A stretch of 64,000 bases of DNA from assembly GCF_027595985.1 (NCBI RefSeq), contig NC_073303.1, positions 189,710,095-189,774,094 on the forward strand. The letters run 5' to 3'. Each line of letters opens with the position of its first letter. Position 1 is the first letter of the stretch. Shown here one piece after another: positions 44,301 to 55,144 of this stretch. The notes beneath the pieces are model-generated. The model saw nothing but the letters and a program-made list of their open reading frames with translations, was not told where the DNA came from and did no database searches. The DNA is from Sorex araneus. Taxonomy: Eukaryota > Chordata > Mammalia > Eulipotyphla > Soricidae. A program made the position numbers and the translations under genes.

Positions 44301-47300
44301 CAGTTCCCTGCCTATACCATCCCAGTTACTTAATGCTAGCATAGACTAAATGCTTCCCTCTTGAAGTTGAAACAGCGCCCACCCCAGTGCTGGGGCATCC
44401 CACTTTTCCAACAAGTATTATTGAGATATACTTTGCAGATTAGAAGCAAGATTTTATGCGGGAGTGTGCATTTTGTGGGCTGCACCTGGCCGTGCTTGGT
44501 GGTTTCTCCTGACGCTGCCAGGGATTGTGGCTGGTGGTGCTGGGCGCGGGGTTACACCTTGTCGGGGTTCAACCTGGGCCGCCCACCTGCCCAGTGCGTG
44601 TCAGCCTCACAAGCCCTCAGGCCTCAACATTGTTATTACTGATAGCGTGCAGGTTGTTATGTCTGTAACTTTGACTAGTTGATGCTTGGCCTCATGTTTG
44701 TTAGGTTGGTTTTGGTTTTAATTTTCTCTTTTTTTTTTTGTTTTTACTTTTTATTTATTTATTTATTTTGCTTTTTGGGTCACACCCAGCGATGCTCAGG
44801 GGTTACTCCTGGCTTTGCACTCAGGAATTACTTTCTTTTTAAAGGATAATGTTTACTTAGGTATTTTGGATTGAGGTTTTGCATTTGGAGTTTTAAATAA
44901 AAATAGTGATTTTTATGTCTGTTCTTCAGATGTATTGGCAAGTCAAGAACAACAGATGAATGAGATCGTAACAATTGATCAGCGTGAGTATTTGTGCTTA
45001 CCTTATATTTCCCATTGATATTTTCTTTTTCACTGTGAGGTTGTAAGAAGGAAAACTTGATGAATATTTTAGGTATACAAGAAGTACAGTATAACATCGA
45101 TGTGTAGTTTAAGAAATTAAAATGTATTTATGCAGTATACCTGTTGTGGGTCCCACTTGAAATGACCTGAAATTGCATTTGTATTCTGCTTTCTGAATTC
45201 ATTGTTTGGACTTTGGGGCAGTGCTCAGGATTCCTCCAGCTATTTGCTTGAGGATTGCTCCCAGAGGTGCTTGAGGACCATGTGGTGCTCGGGGTTGAAC
45301 CCAGACCCCCTGCATGCCAGCGAAGAATGTGCTCTGGCCCTCAGTTGTCTCCCCAACCCCTCATACCTTTTTCAGATTATAGCCAGTTATAGCCATCAAT
45401 ACTTCTGTCATTGACTCACATGTTTAAATAGACTGTGCCCTTTGTTGTTTAACATTTTTGTTTAATTTTGCTGTTTACCTACTCAGAGAATTGCAGCAGA
45501 GTTTCATACATTTTCTAACTGCTTGCTAATTTTAAAGCTAGTTGAGCCTGGGGCTTTAGAGATACCACAGGTGGATATGGTGATTACCTTGCACGTGCTG
45601 GGCCCGGGTTTGATCCAGGCACCCTGTGTGATCCCCGAGCCTGTGAGGAGTGATCCCAGACATAAAGCCAAGAGTAAGCCCTGAGCACCACCAGATGTGG
45701 CCTAAAAATCAAAAAGAAAAGAAAAAACTTGGTGAATATTACTGAGTTTTTGTGAGAATGTGTCTGAGATTATCTGGTTATAGTATCTAGGGTTTCCAGT
45801 CTTTCAATCTTACTGTGTAATTTTTTTTTTTCAAAGTAGTGATAAAAGTTTAGGCTTCATAGTAAAATAAGGTTTTTTCTTTTCTCCAACACTTATTTGA
45901 TCACTGTCACTGTCATCCCGTTGTTCATGGATTTACTCGAGCAAGCACCACTATATAAAATTTTTGAATAATTTTTAACTTTGTCTATACATTGAGTAAT
46001 TCCAAAATAAGGAGACCAACTGTTATTTTCTAAAATTCACAAACGAGGTGCCAAAGAGTATACGGAAGGTGATGTGCTTTGTGCTTGCCAGCTCACACTC
46101 AGCTCGCACTCAGCCATCTCCGGTTTGGTCCCCAGCACCGGATGGCCCCTTGAGCCCTGCCGGAAATTACCCCTCAGAGCAGAGTTAGAAGTAAGCCCTG
46201 AGTGCAGCCAGGTCTAAAACCAGCTTGGGTTTTTTGTTTAGTACTGTTTTGTTTTCTTTTAATCACAAGCCATAATCCAAAATATATCCTACTTGATGCC
46301 GAGAACTGTTGTGGGGATTTTGTTCAAAACTATAGTGGAGGGGCTGGAGCGATAGCACAGCGGGTAGGGCGTTTGCCTTGCACGCGGCCGACCCGGGTTC
46401 TAATCCCAGCATCCCATATGGTCCCCTGAGCACCGCCAGGGGTAATTCCTGAGTGAAGAGCCAGGAGTAACCCCTGTGCATGGCCGGGTGTGACCCAAAA
46501 AGCAAAAACAAACAAACAAACAAACAAAAACTATAGTGGATTGTCTTTTTCGGTATTTTTTTGTTTTGGTTTGTTTTGTTTTTTTTGGGTCACTCCTGGC
46601 GATGCACAGGGGTTACTCCTGGCTCTGCACTCAGGAATTACTCCTAGCGGTGCTCAGGAGACCATATGGGATGCTGGGATTTGAACCCGGGTCGGCCGCG
46701 TGCAAGGCAAACGCCCTACCCGCTGTGCTATCACTCCAGCCCCTGTCTTTTTTGTTTTTCTTTTTCTTTTCCGTTCATACCCAGAGATGCTGGGGGTTTA
46801 CTCCTGGCTCTGCACTCAGGAATGACTCCTGGTGATGCTTAGTGGCCCATATGGGATACCAAGGATCAAATCTGTGTTGGGCACATGCAAGGCAAATGCC
46901 CTCCCCACTATACTATTACTCCCATCTTTATTTTTTTTATTTATTATTATTTTTTTTTGCTTTTGGGGTCACACCCGGCAATGTACAGGGGTTACTCCTG
47001 GCCCTGCACTCAGAAATTACTCCTGGTGGTGCTCAGGGGACCCTATGGGATGCTGGGAATCGAACCCAGGTCGGCCATGTGCAAGGCAAACGTCCTACCT
47101 GCTGTGCTATTGCTCTAGCCCCTACTCCCATTGTTTTTTTTTTTTTTTTTCCTGCTTCTTGGGTTAGACCCAGTGATGCACAGGAGTTATTACTGGCTCA
47201 TGCACTCAGGAATTACTTCTGGTAGTGCTCGAGGGCCGTATGGGATGCTGGGAATCGAACCCGGGTTGGCCGCATGCAAGGCAAACACCCTACCCACTAT

Positions 47301-50300
47301 GCTGTCACTCCAGTCCCCCCCCCCCTTCATTTTTAAATGAGATTTTCTGTTGAGGTAATTCAAGGGATATTAGTATAACTAATTACGTTTTATGCTTCTG
47401 AGTAACTTTTTTCACTGGTTGTATTTGGAAGGAAAATAATCTTTCTTCCCCTTGTCTTTCTTGGCAGCTGTGCAAATTATTCCAGCGTCAGTGCAGTCTA
47501 CGACACCAACTACAATTAAAGTTATAAATGGTAGTGCAAAGGCAGCTAAAGTACAAAGAGCTCCAAGAATTTCAGGAGAAGATAGAAGTTCACCTGGGAA
47601 CAGAACAGGTATTTTTGCATTATAACTTGATGCTTAACAAAACTTACTAAATTCTATTTTGTTTTACATCACTGAATCTATGAGTAGGGACTGTTTGGTA
47701 GTGTTCAAGCCACATTCGTTTAAAAAAAGAAAACTATTTTAATATGACTGAGACATGAGCCAGAGAGCCTGTTGGTTGCCTTTTCCTTTCTAGTCATCTA
47801 TGGTTCTTTGGTCAATGCTTGTCGCTTTTATCAATTTAGGAAACAATGGCCAGATTCAGCTGTGGCAGTTTCTGCTGGAACTCCTCACTGACAAGGATGC
47901 ACGAGACTGCATTTCTTGGGTTGGTGACGAAGGCGAGTTCAAGCTTAATCAGCCTGAACTGGTTGCGCAAAAATGGGGACAACGTAAAAATAAACCTACA
48001 ATGAACTATGAGAAACTCAGTCGTGCGTTAAGGTAAGCATTTATTAATTAAAAAAAAATTTTTTAATGCATGTGTGTACATGTGTATGTCTTTCTATTTT
48101 AGGTATAACATTGTTGTGTAAAAATACAGAAAAAGTCAAACAAGTTTAAAATGTAGGGCACTTGTCTCGCACATGGCCAACCCGGGTTCCATCCCCAGGA
48201 CCCACCAGGAGCGATCCTTAAGTGCAAAGCCAGGAGTTAGCTCGGAGCACTGCCAGGTGTGGCCACAAAACAGCCAAACTACCAAAAAAAAAAAAAGTTG
48301 TAAAGATCTTTAATAGTTTTGAGGCATCGAGAGTTCTTTTTCTCTTTAACACATTGACTCCAAAGCTTGTTACCAGTGCTCACAGATGCATACAGTTCGA
48401 TCAGCACAAATAGCATTACTGATATCAACAGGTTTCATTTCTTTGTTTTTGGGCCACACTTGGCGATGCTCAGGGCTTACTCCTGGCTCTGTTCTCAGGT
48501 TAACGAGGAGAAATAGAGCAAGAGAACTAGACAGTTCAGACTACTGGTTATCCAAAGAATAAATTTATCTGAAAAAGTACAAAACCCCATTAGTAATCAG
48601 GAAAGTGCAATTTAAAACCGTAACAAATGGTACAATAAATACCCTAGAATAACTAAAATTAAATTAATTGCCAGTACGAAATGTAGGTGAGGATATGGAA
48701 TAGTAAAAATGTTCCCTGTGGTTTTTGTTTATTTTGTTTCTGCTTTTGGGTCACACCCAACGATGTTCAGGGGTTACTCCTGGCTCTGCACTAAGAATTA
48801 CTCCTGGCGGTACTCGGGGATCATATGAGATGCCGGGGATTAAACTTAGGTTGCGTGCAAGGCAAGCATCCTACTCGCTGTGTTACTGCCCCAGCCACTC
48901 TATGTTTCTGTTTTTGTTTTTGGGTCACTCCCAGCGATGCTGACGATTTACTCTGGGCTCTGTACTGAGGAATCCTCCCAGCATTGCTCAGGGGATCATT
49001 TGTGGTCCCCAGGTTCAAACCCAGGTCGACGGCATGCAGGGCAAGTGCCCTTCCCTGCTCTTTTGTCTATCCAACTTTTCTGTACTTTCGGTAGGAATTT
49101 AATTTATAAACTGGAAGGGCCAAATGAATACCTGAACAGGCTGTGCAGAGACTTTACATGCTATGGGGCCCAGACTTGACTCGGAGCAGAGTGGGGAGCA
49201 GCCCTGAGCATTGCTGACTGTGGCCCAAGAAACAAAAACTAAAAAATAAATAGGTTTATTTTATTTAAGGTATGACCTATTACTTACTTCCCTCCTAGAT
49301 ACCAAACCAGGAAAAAAAAAATACACACTACCACCACCACCACTACTACCCCCACCCCCCACTCCCATAGCTATTTCTGGCATTTCCAAACCCATACACA
49401 TACCCATAGCATGTTTATGGCATTTTCAAACCGGAAACTATCTAAGTATCAATCCCCAGTAAGTTGCATAAATTTTGATATGCAGTATATGGTATCCAGG
49501 AAAATGAACTACTAAAAACATGATATGGAAGGACCTTAAAATACTGCCATATATATTATATGGAAATTTTCTGAGGGCATTGAAATGCTTATAATAGTTT
49601 TTTTAAGCTAAATAACAGTTAATTTGTGGCCTGAGATCTGAGTTTTATGTCAGTTGGCATGCGGTAGATGGCTGGCTTGACAGAAAATTGAATTGGTAAG
49701 AAAGGAACACCAGACTGTGCCTAATTTGTTTTCATTTTAACTGAGAAAGTGAGCATTATCATATGTTTACTGGATTAGAATTAGGAAGTGATGACATAAT
49801 TTGCTGCTTATCAGTCGGTTCTTTATTAATGGACTTTTGATTAAATAGTGACTTTTATCATAAAATCATCCTAAATGTGATAGCTTGTGCCTCTCTATTT
49901 TTGTAAGCAATTTTCCTTTTGTAACTGCTCTTTGTCTAATGGAGCAAATGGACAGTGCTGTTTTCAGTCTGCCAGCTCAAAAAAGACTTGGATTTCACCT
50001 CTTCCCATAATTGTAATTTGCAGTGCATGGAATAAATAAGTAAAGGGTTCTAAAGTATTTTTTATCTCCACAGACAGCAAACAGTAAACCAGACTTCAAG
50101 AGTGATGACCCCAAATAAGACTATATAGGTTTTAGAAATACTGCTTTTTTAGAAACATTCTAGGAATATTTAGAAATATTTTTAATATTAATATTAGGAA
50201 TATTATTCATTTCCTGTATCATCTGTTTTGCATGTACTTAAAGGCTTCCTAGTAGGTTTGGAGAATTTCTTTGAAAGGACAGGCTATGTATAGGGGAAAA

Positions 50301-51328
50301 TATATTGCTACATAATAAAGCAGAAGTTCCTAAACTTCCTTGGCTTACATAATTTCTCTTTTCTAAAGAGAAATTTTTCTAGTGCCTCCCTGGAAATCTC
50401 CCTTCTTTTGAAGCGGGGAAAAAAATGCGCTGGAGTGGAAGTACAGGGGTAGGGCGCTTCTCTTGCATGTGGTTGACTCAGTTTTCCATCCCTGGCACCC
50501 AATAAGGTCCACCAAGCCCTGCCAGGAGTGATCTCTGAGCACAGAGCCGGGAGTAAGACCTGAGCACAGCCAGTTGTGGTCAAAAAAGTGAGATAAAAAA
50601 GTAACAACTCAGAAAGCACACCCCGTTGTACGGGAGGCTAATACCACCCCCACTCCAAGTCTATATGCCTCCCAGGAAACATTGTAGTGTAAAAGATTTT
50701 GTAAAAAGAAACATCTCTATGATCAGTTCTATTAAAGACCTCTTCATATTAGATGGGTTCTTAATTAGCATAATAGAAGGCTGTTTGCCAGTCTCTGTGG
50801 GCTAAGTACTTTACAGGAACACGCCTTTTAGTTCTCACAGTTTGGTCAGAGTAAGTTGGTTTCAGCCTGGTTTTATAGATAAGGAATATGCTTAGAGAAA
50901 ATGTAACTGGAGAATTTAGTAAATGAATGGTTTTTGAGGCTTTCCTAAGTGTAACATTAGATATTATGTGTAATTTTGATATTTATTGCTCTTTTGGGAG
51001 AAGCAATTCTCTTTCAGGGTTTCTGGGAAATACTGTAAGAAGTTCGCAGTCTGTATTTTTCATATCATTCTGATGTGGCTTGTATTTTCTTTTTTAAAGG
51101 TATTATTATGATGGGGACATGATTTGTAAAGTTCAGGGCAAGAGGTTTGTGTACAAATTTGTGTGTGACCTGAAGACTCTTATTGGCTACAGTGCAGCAG
51201 AGTTGAACCGCTTGGTCACAGAATGTGAACAGAAGAAACGAGCGAAAATGCAGCTCCACGGAATTGCCCAGCCAGTCACAGCAGTAGCCCTGGCCACTGC
51301 TTCCCTGCAAACAGAAAAGGATAATTGA
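32290..51328 (+). CDS. GABPA: GABPA, GA-binding protein alpha chain (ETS transcription factor), complete, 9 coding exons
   Basis: The coding segments are 32290-32366, 33621-33765, 35067-35151, 37330-37575, 43368-43562, 44930-44983, 47468-47608, 47840-48032 and 51100-51328. They sum to 1365 nt, giving 454 residues plus TGA, the same length as human GABPA. Every intron is GT-AG and all phases join without a shift. GABPA binds GGAA sites in the nucleus and pairs with GABPB to activate mitochondrial, ribosomal and housekeeping genes. Visible domains are the N-terminal OST-like region (about residues 35-120), the PNT/SAM domain (about 168-252, containing [11 protein letters not shown]) and the ETS domain (about 318-400). 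The ETS domain starts [11 protein letters not shown] and has the recognition helix KLSRALRYYY, with the DNA-contacting arginines at 376 and 379. The C-terminal tail after the ETS domain is the GABPB-binding part in the known family. The start has A at -3 and is the first ATG after the exon 2 acceptor. From memory of the human protein, only scattered substitutions are seen, including Arg for Leu in the C-terminal ECEQKK(R/L)AKMQ stretch. Confidence 0.98.
32367..33620 (+). other. GABPA: GABPA intron 2
   Basis: Contains a poly-C tract at about 32501-32514, one short SINE at 32828-33005 and a diverged SINE fragment near 33520-33590. The rest is AT-rich with nothing recognised. Confidence 0.85.
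32828..33005 (+). repeat. SINE short form
   Basis: ggggctagtgcgatagtacagc through gatgtgacccaaaaagag. Confidence 0.93.
33621..33765 (+). other. GABPA: GABPA exon 3 (residues 26-74)
   Basis: The exon is 145 nt, with acceptor taacatctag and donor gtaattc. It encodes the start of the OST-like domain, including [20 protein letters not shown]. It ends in phase 0. Confidence 0.96.
33766..35066 (+). other. GABPA: GABPA intron 3
   Basis: AT-rich. It holds a diverged plus SINE remnant near 34170-34250 and a minus SINE at 34612-34770. No other recognisable element. Confidence 0.8.
34612..34770 (-). repeat. SINE short form, diverged head
   Basis: tggtcacacctggtgacgc, ctgcactcaggaattactcctgg, atactatctttctag. 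Confidence 0.85.
35067..35151 (+). other. GABPA: GABPA exon 4 (residues 75-103)
   Basis: The exon is 85 nt, with acceptor ctgttgcctag and a strong donor gtaagt. It encodes [20 protein letters not shown] and the rest of the OST-like fold. It ends in phase 1. Confidence 0.96.
35507..35880 (-). repeat. Two short-form SINEs after a poly-C tract
   Basis: 35523-35688 (ttttttggggtcacacctgg through tatcgctccagcccc) and 35720-35878, which is older. Confidence 0.85.
36141..36169. repeat. Perfect 11-bp inverted repeat, 7-nt loop
   Basis: atttaggatat, loop tggcatg, atatcctaaat. In GABPA intron 4. Confidence 0.95.
36310..37170. repeat. Four SINE copies in GABPA intron 4
   Basis: A plus copy at 36312-36455. 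Minus copies at 36655-36742 (partial), 36815-36975 and 37010-37168. Confidence 0.85.
37330..37575 (+). other. GABPA: GABPA exon 5 (residues 103-185)
   Basis: The exon is 246 nt, with acceptor actttgtag and donor gtaatg. It encodes the acidic linker ([21 protein letters not shown]) and the first helix of the PNT domain ([19 protein letters not shown]). An open frame continues about 50 nt past the donor, but the splice phase shows that this part is intronic. Confidence 0.96.
38740..38905 (-). repeat. SINE short form
   Basis: ttttgggccataccagacg through ttattactgctctggcccc. An older piece lies at 38450-38580. Confidence 0.85.
39237..39300 (+). repeat. Perfect 32-bp tandem duplication
   Basis: Two identical adjacent copies starting gaacaaagcagc and ending ccagaactgt (39237-39268 and 39269-39300), in GABPA intron 5. 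Confidence 0.97.
41905..42048. mobile_element. hAT/MER-like DNA transposon remnant
   Basis: Begins gcagtggtttcaaccca, followed by cagtcctggtccacgg, typical of old mammalian MER-type hAT copies. The right end is poorly matched. Confidence 0.4.
42772..42930 (-). repeat. SINE short form, diverged
   Basis: ttttggggccacacccagcaatg through ggactattgctccagcc. Confidence 0.9.
43368..43562 (+). other. GABPA: GABPA exon 6 (PNT domain core)
   Basis: The exon is 195 nt. A T-rich tract and ttttttag precede it, and its donor is gtatga. It encodes [19 protein letters not shown] through [12 protein letters not shown], the conserved body of the Pointed/SAM domain. It ends in phase 1. Confidence 0.97.
44038..44228. 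mobile_element. Short hAT-like DNA transposon (non-autonomous)
   Basis: 191 bp, with inverted ends cagtgttttttta and ..gggaaaccctg (cagggtttccc on the other strand). Related 8-bp flanks are ccttagag and ttttagag. An 8-bp duplication and CAGNG ends are hAT features. No coding sequence. Confidence 0.55.
44470..44833 (-). repeat. Diverged SINE and a truncated SINE upstream of GABPA exon 7
   Basis: 44477-44600 is old. 44735-44830 has a T-rich/(TTTA)n tail and stops at ctcaggaattac. Confidence 0.8.
44930..44983 (+). other. GABPA: GABPA exon 7 (54 nt)
   Basis: A short exon with acceptor ctgttcttcag and donor gtgagt. It encodes [18 protein letters not shown], in the linker after the PNT domain. 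A truncated minus-strand SINE ends about 100 bp upstream. Confidence 0.96.
45210..46215. repeat. Older SINE copies in GABPA intron 7
   Basis: 45210-45360 minus, 45548-45722 plus, 45900-45962 long-form tail minus, 46065-46215 plus. All are diverged. Confidence 0.75.
46338..47320. repeat. Cluster of five short-form SINEs upstream of GABPA exon 8
   Basis: 46338-46528 plus, with flanking duplication aaactatagtgga. Minus copies follow at 46560-46742, 46748-46925, 46930-47120 and 47134-47318. Confidence 0.95.
47468..47608 (+). other. GABPA: GABPA exon 8 (linker before ETS domain)
   Basis: The exon is 141 nt, with acceptor ttcttggcag and donor gtattt. It encodes a flexible Ser/Thr/Lys-rich linker ([11 protein letters not shown] through SSPGNRTG). 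Five SINEs lie within 1.15 kb upstream, the nearest ending about 150 bp before the acceptor. Confidence 0.96.
47840..48032 (+). other. GABPA: GABPA exon 9 (most of the ETS domain)
   Basis: The exon is 193 nt, with acceptor ttatcaatttag and donor gtaagc. It encodes the ETS helices from [18 protein letters not shown] to [10 protein letters not shown]. The split codon at its end is Arg379, the second recognition arginine. Confidence 0.97.
48150..49245. repeat. SINE copies in GABPA intron 9
   Basis: 48150-48290 plus (head truncated), 48440-48505 minus (partial), 48735-48900 minus, 48910-49075 minus, 49150-49245 plus (partial). Confidence 0.8.
50425..50592 (+). repeat. SINE short form, diverged
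   Basis: atgcgctggagtggaagtacagggg through cagccagttgtggtcaaaaaa. Confidence 0.85.
51100..51328 (+). other. GABPA: GABPA exon 10, coding part (end of ETS domain, C terminus, stop)
   Basis: The acceptor tttcttttttaaag ends at 51099. The exon encodes [20 protein letters not shown], the ETS beta-sheet, then the C-terminal helices and the end LQTEKDN. TGA is at 51326-51328. The same exon continues as the 3' UTR. Confidence 0.97.
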
Positions 51329-51829
51329 AGCCCGGGAGCTTCTGGGAGGTCAAGGTCTTTCTTAAATATTAGAGCAAGTCTTGCTCTCACCTTTATTACT
51401 GAATTTGAATCTTCTTTTATTTCTAGACTGTACAATCTGATGCATGATTTTTTTATAAATATTTCATACTCTTGTGAATTTGGATCTTTTTACTTTGAGC
51501 ATATATTTTAGAATATGTGTATGTTAAAGGATCACCACAATGTCTTCAGTGCGAAGGCAAGGTAATTGTGGGATAGTTTGTTAACAGTCAGGAAAGCTAA
51601 ACTGGTCAGTATTAATGTCTAGCCCTACCAAAAATAGCCAGTAGCATCTTGAGGATGAAAAATAAATGAAGTATCTCCAGGAAACAGTCTGGCTTAACTA
51701 TTTTTGAGAATATAACTTTTTCTTCTCTGCTGCCTTAGATGTTGCTTTACCTAGAACCAGGAAACTTTTCACAGCTGAAGCATGTGTGCCTGCATCATCT
51801 AATCAAGCAGAGCTAAAATATTCATATCG

Positions 51830-51835
51830 AATAAA
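51830..51835 (+). terminator. Proximal polyadenylation signal AATAAA in GABPA 3' UTR
   Basis: A canonical AATAAA lies 502 nt after the stop codon, in ttcatatcgaataaaagtat. It could produce a short 3' UTR isoform. Further AATAAA motifs lie near 52055, 52147 and 52260. Confidence 0.4.
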
Positions 51836-53249
51836 AGTATAATATTAATTACTAAGCTAAGAGTATCAAGTTATTAATTTATATATTTGCAAGCAAAGGA
51901 CAATAAGAATTTGACTGGCAGAAGAGCAGTGCTGAAGAAGGAGATCCAGGTTTCAGTCTGGCTTAACTTAAGCCAATTTTAAGGATTTTCTGTACAGACT
52001 AATCATAATGTCAGACCAAGAATTTAAATTATTTTATGAGAGGCATTTAATTCTAATAAACCAACTATTAAAAAATTCTGAAATGATCTCTGTTTTTCCT
52101 GTCAGAGATTTAAAAAACTAAAAAGGTATATACCTCAACCAGAAAATAAAAGTTTGGTTTGGTATGGCTTCTTTGGGTTTTTGTTTGTTTGTTTAACTTA
52201 GCTCATAGTGCTAGCTTACTGTGCAGAACAGCTTCTATATCCATTGTTTTTCTTATGAAATAAAAACTTAATTGGCTATACTTTTACCTCTTAAGATACT
52301 GCAAAACAATTTGCAAATAGATTGAAAGGGAAATTTTGACTCAGTATGAGCAGTCTTAAAACAAAATTTCCCACTTAATTATTATTTCCTTTGAATATTA
52401 TATATGTGTGAGCATACAAATACCTATTTCCCTGTCCAGCTGATGGCCCTATGCACCGGTGTACCCATCCACAGAGGAAGACATAATGATATTCAAAAGG
52501 TATAGCTCACTTAACAATTCTTTAATTCCTATAAACACAAAACTATCTCCAAAAGCTAACACTAAATAGAAATGGCTAGAAAGTTTATTGTTCACTTGCT
52601 TGCTTACTTGCTTTTATTTTTTTTTTAAAAAAAAATTGTTGTTGTTTAAGGTATTATGTGCAAATTATGAGATACTGGCAAATAGCTTTTCATACTCCCA
52701 TACCAGAAGATTGATTCTCAAATACTCATGCACCTTCTCCTTCATCATTTTCTGTAAATCCCCCCCAAAGCTCAGTTATTGTGTTAATTATTAAGAGGAT
52801 GGGGCCATGGTAATACAGTGGCATAGTCAGCAAGTGCGCCCTAGGTGGCACTAGGTGTACTAAGGTAAGCTTTGGGATGAACCGTATGGGCCGGGTAAAG
52901 TGCTGTGCTATGTAGGAGTACCGTGTAATCTTTGTTATGTTACTTATTGACTCCGTTAAGACTGCAGTAGTACCTGGAAAGAATAAAATTTGTCACTTCA
53001 ATTTTTACTTTTTTTATCAACAATAAATTGATAAATTACTATTATCATTTGGCTGCTGTGATTGCAGTGTTATCTTAAGCAGAGTAGCAGTATGAGTAAT
53101 ATGTAAAAGTCCTAGTTTCAGGTACAAATAGCTCAAACAGGTTTTGCACCATCGTCTTATGACCTGCAAAGGTTAAGTCTCTTACTTTAAAAAAAAAAAA
53201 TAACGAAATATATTCTTGTATGTTAAGAGTATACAGCTCAGTTTTTCTT

Positions 53250-53392
53250 CTTTTTTTTCTTGGGTGCTCAGGTGTTCCTCCTGGCTGTGCTTGGGGAACC
53301 ATATGGGATGCCGGGGAACCGACCCCCGGGTCAGCTGCATGCAAGGCCAATGCCCTGCCCTCTTTACCATACCTCCGGCCCAAGAGCCTAAA
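53250..53392 (-). repeat. SINE short form within the inferred GABPA 3' UTR
   Basis: tcttgggtgctcaggtgttcc, gggaaccatatgggatgccgg, accatacctccggccc. Confidence 0.85.
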
Positions 53393-54640
53393 AATCTTAA
53401 CTTATTTTGAAATCCTTTCAGAGAGACATTTCAGACATTCCAATAAAGTCATAGCTAAGAAGATAGCTCCTTTATGTCATAATTATTACTTCATATAAAA
53501 ATAGATTTTTTTGTTCCCTATAAAACATTTTTTGTGTCTGATAAGTAATCCTAATTTTTTTTAAACTATTCTCTTTTTTTCTTCTCCCCACCCCCACCTT
53601 TGACAGATTATCTTTTATTTCTCGTTATAATTTGAACAGTTTTGTATAATCCTGTACTGTTCCCTTCTGACCATTATTTTATACTTCATATACAGATAAT
53701 TAGATGGATTTTTTCAGTTGATGCAAGAAATGTCCATTACTTTGCTTCAAGTTGTAAAATATTTCTACTTTAGAAAGATTAAAAGTACCTTAACTAAGTA
53801 AGATTAAAAGTACCATAAATCCAGGCAGTCATTTCTTTTATTAGACAATGTGAAAATTTAACTTGTTATTCATTCTTTGCTTTTTATGAAAAAATTTTCA
53901 ACATGGAAATTTATACTCCAGGAAAGAAAAGATCTTGATCATCTTTGTACATTATAAGTACAAAGCCAGATTTCCACTTTTGCTTTTAACAATTGTTTTC
54001 CTTAAGATGTTCTCATGAGCCAACTTAGATACACACATGTTGCTAGCCTGACATTTGGAAATATGTATATCAGAAAATCAGACAAATTATGCTGAAATGC
54101 TGTGTGAGGTTGATCTTACATGATTCACCTCATCACATTCATTTCTGTCTTGATATGTCAATTAGGAAAGAATTTTTTTCCCTTTCCTGATTAGTGGTAA
54201 AAACTTAGTATAATATTTCTTTAAAGGGTTGTGCCTCCAATTATCTTTGGTGAGGTATACTGTTTTCCATAGTTATCATTTTATGCTACTGCCTTTTAAA
54301 AAGAACTAGTAAATAGCACAAAAAAGGTTTTAAAGTTCATAATTGCAAGATAACCTGTGACTAACTTGATGTCTTCAGATCTAGAGGGTGTAAAAAAACT
54401 GATATTTCAGTGATATTTCACTTGCTGCCAGAAAATATTCTGAATCTTTTGTAAAAGGGAGAAGGAATTTTGCATACATTTTTACTCTTTAAATAAAGAC
54501 ACTTATACTGTCATAGTAACAATTATGTATTTCTTTGTGGTTTTTATTTTTTTGTAATTTTACATAAGACAGTTATTTTCTATTTTTACTCAGATGAAAA
54601 ATATTTGTGCATAAAATGTAAAAAATAGCAAAATGAGAAA

Positions 54641-54646
54641 AATAAA
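54641..54646 (+). terminator. Distal polyadenylation signal AATAAA, probable 3' end of GABPA
   Basis: AATAAA is followed within 20-45 nt by a GT/T-rich stretch (tttttctgtgtcgtt, then tttttttccccc), the usual downstream element. Another AATAAA lies at 54492-54497. SINE density rises again just beyond. Confidence 0.55.
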
Positions 54647-54834
54647 ACTATTATACAGTATTTTTCTGTGTCGTTAGAGATTTTTTTCCCCCTTTTATGC
54701 AAATAGTCTCAACTTTCTAGGACATGTTTGGGTAAAAACATATATACATATGATGGCCATATACTTATTTATCAATTTGGAAACAACATACTGCATTAAC
54801 CAAAATTAAGTTGTAGGGTTTTATTTATTTATTT

Positions 54835-54992
54835 TTTTAAATAGGTGCTAACGCCACAGAAGTGCTAGGACTAGTGAGGGAGAGAAACACCAGAGCACGC
54901 CCTTGATGGTGCTTTGGGTGCTGTTTGGTGTGGAGATCTAGCTCAGGACACACACGCATGGGCTTAACACTTGAGCTATCTCTCTGGCCCTT
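54835..54992 (-). repeat. SINE short form, strongly diverged
   Basis: gtgctttgggtgctgtttgg, then cttgagctatctctctggccc. Confidence 0.6.
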
Positions 54993-55144
54993 ATTTTTAT
55001 GAAAAACAATGAAACTCCATTCACGAACGGCTTTAGAATAGTGATAGAAACGTTCATATGTATGCTTGCCATCTGTTAAACGCAAAAAATAAGAGGCATA
55101 CTTAGTTTATGTTGAGCAGTGGTCAGTCTTCATTGTGCTTCACT

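Larger units (their letters stand above)
43563..44929 (+). other. GABPA: GABPA intron 6
   Basis: Contains a complete hAT-like short element at 44038-44228, a diverged minus SINE near 44.47-44.60 kb and a truncated minus SINE with a (TTTA)n tail at 44.73-44.83 kb. Confidence 0.8.
44984..47467 (+). other. GABPA: GABPA intron 7
   Basis: SINE-dense. Older copies lie at 45.21-45.36, 45.55-45.72, 45.90-45.96 and 46.06-46.21 kb, followed by five copies packed into 46.33-47.32 kb. Introns 8 (47609-47839) and 9 (48033-51099) follow. Intron 9 has SINEs to about 49.25 kb and at 50.42-50.59 kb, with a SINE-free AT-rich stretch between. Confidence 0.8.
51329..54665 (+). other. GABPA: GABPA 3' UTR (inferred extent)
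   Basis: AT-rich sequence follows the stop codon and contains several AATAAA signals. Only one clear SINE lies in it, at about 53.25-53.39 kb, while flanking DNA carries several per kilobase. That contrast supports a long constrained UTR. The end is placed 20 bases after the last strong signal, before a T/GT-rich stretch, and is an inference. Confidence 0.6.

Noticed and set aside
46842-47225. Open frames of 60-130 codons with recurring peptides such as [14 protein letters not shown] and [21 protein letters not shown]
   Set aside because: These peptides recur across the window wherever a SINE lies. They are translations of the SINE and not genes.
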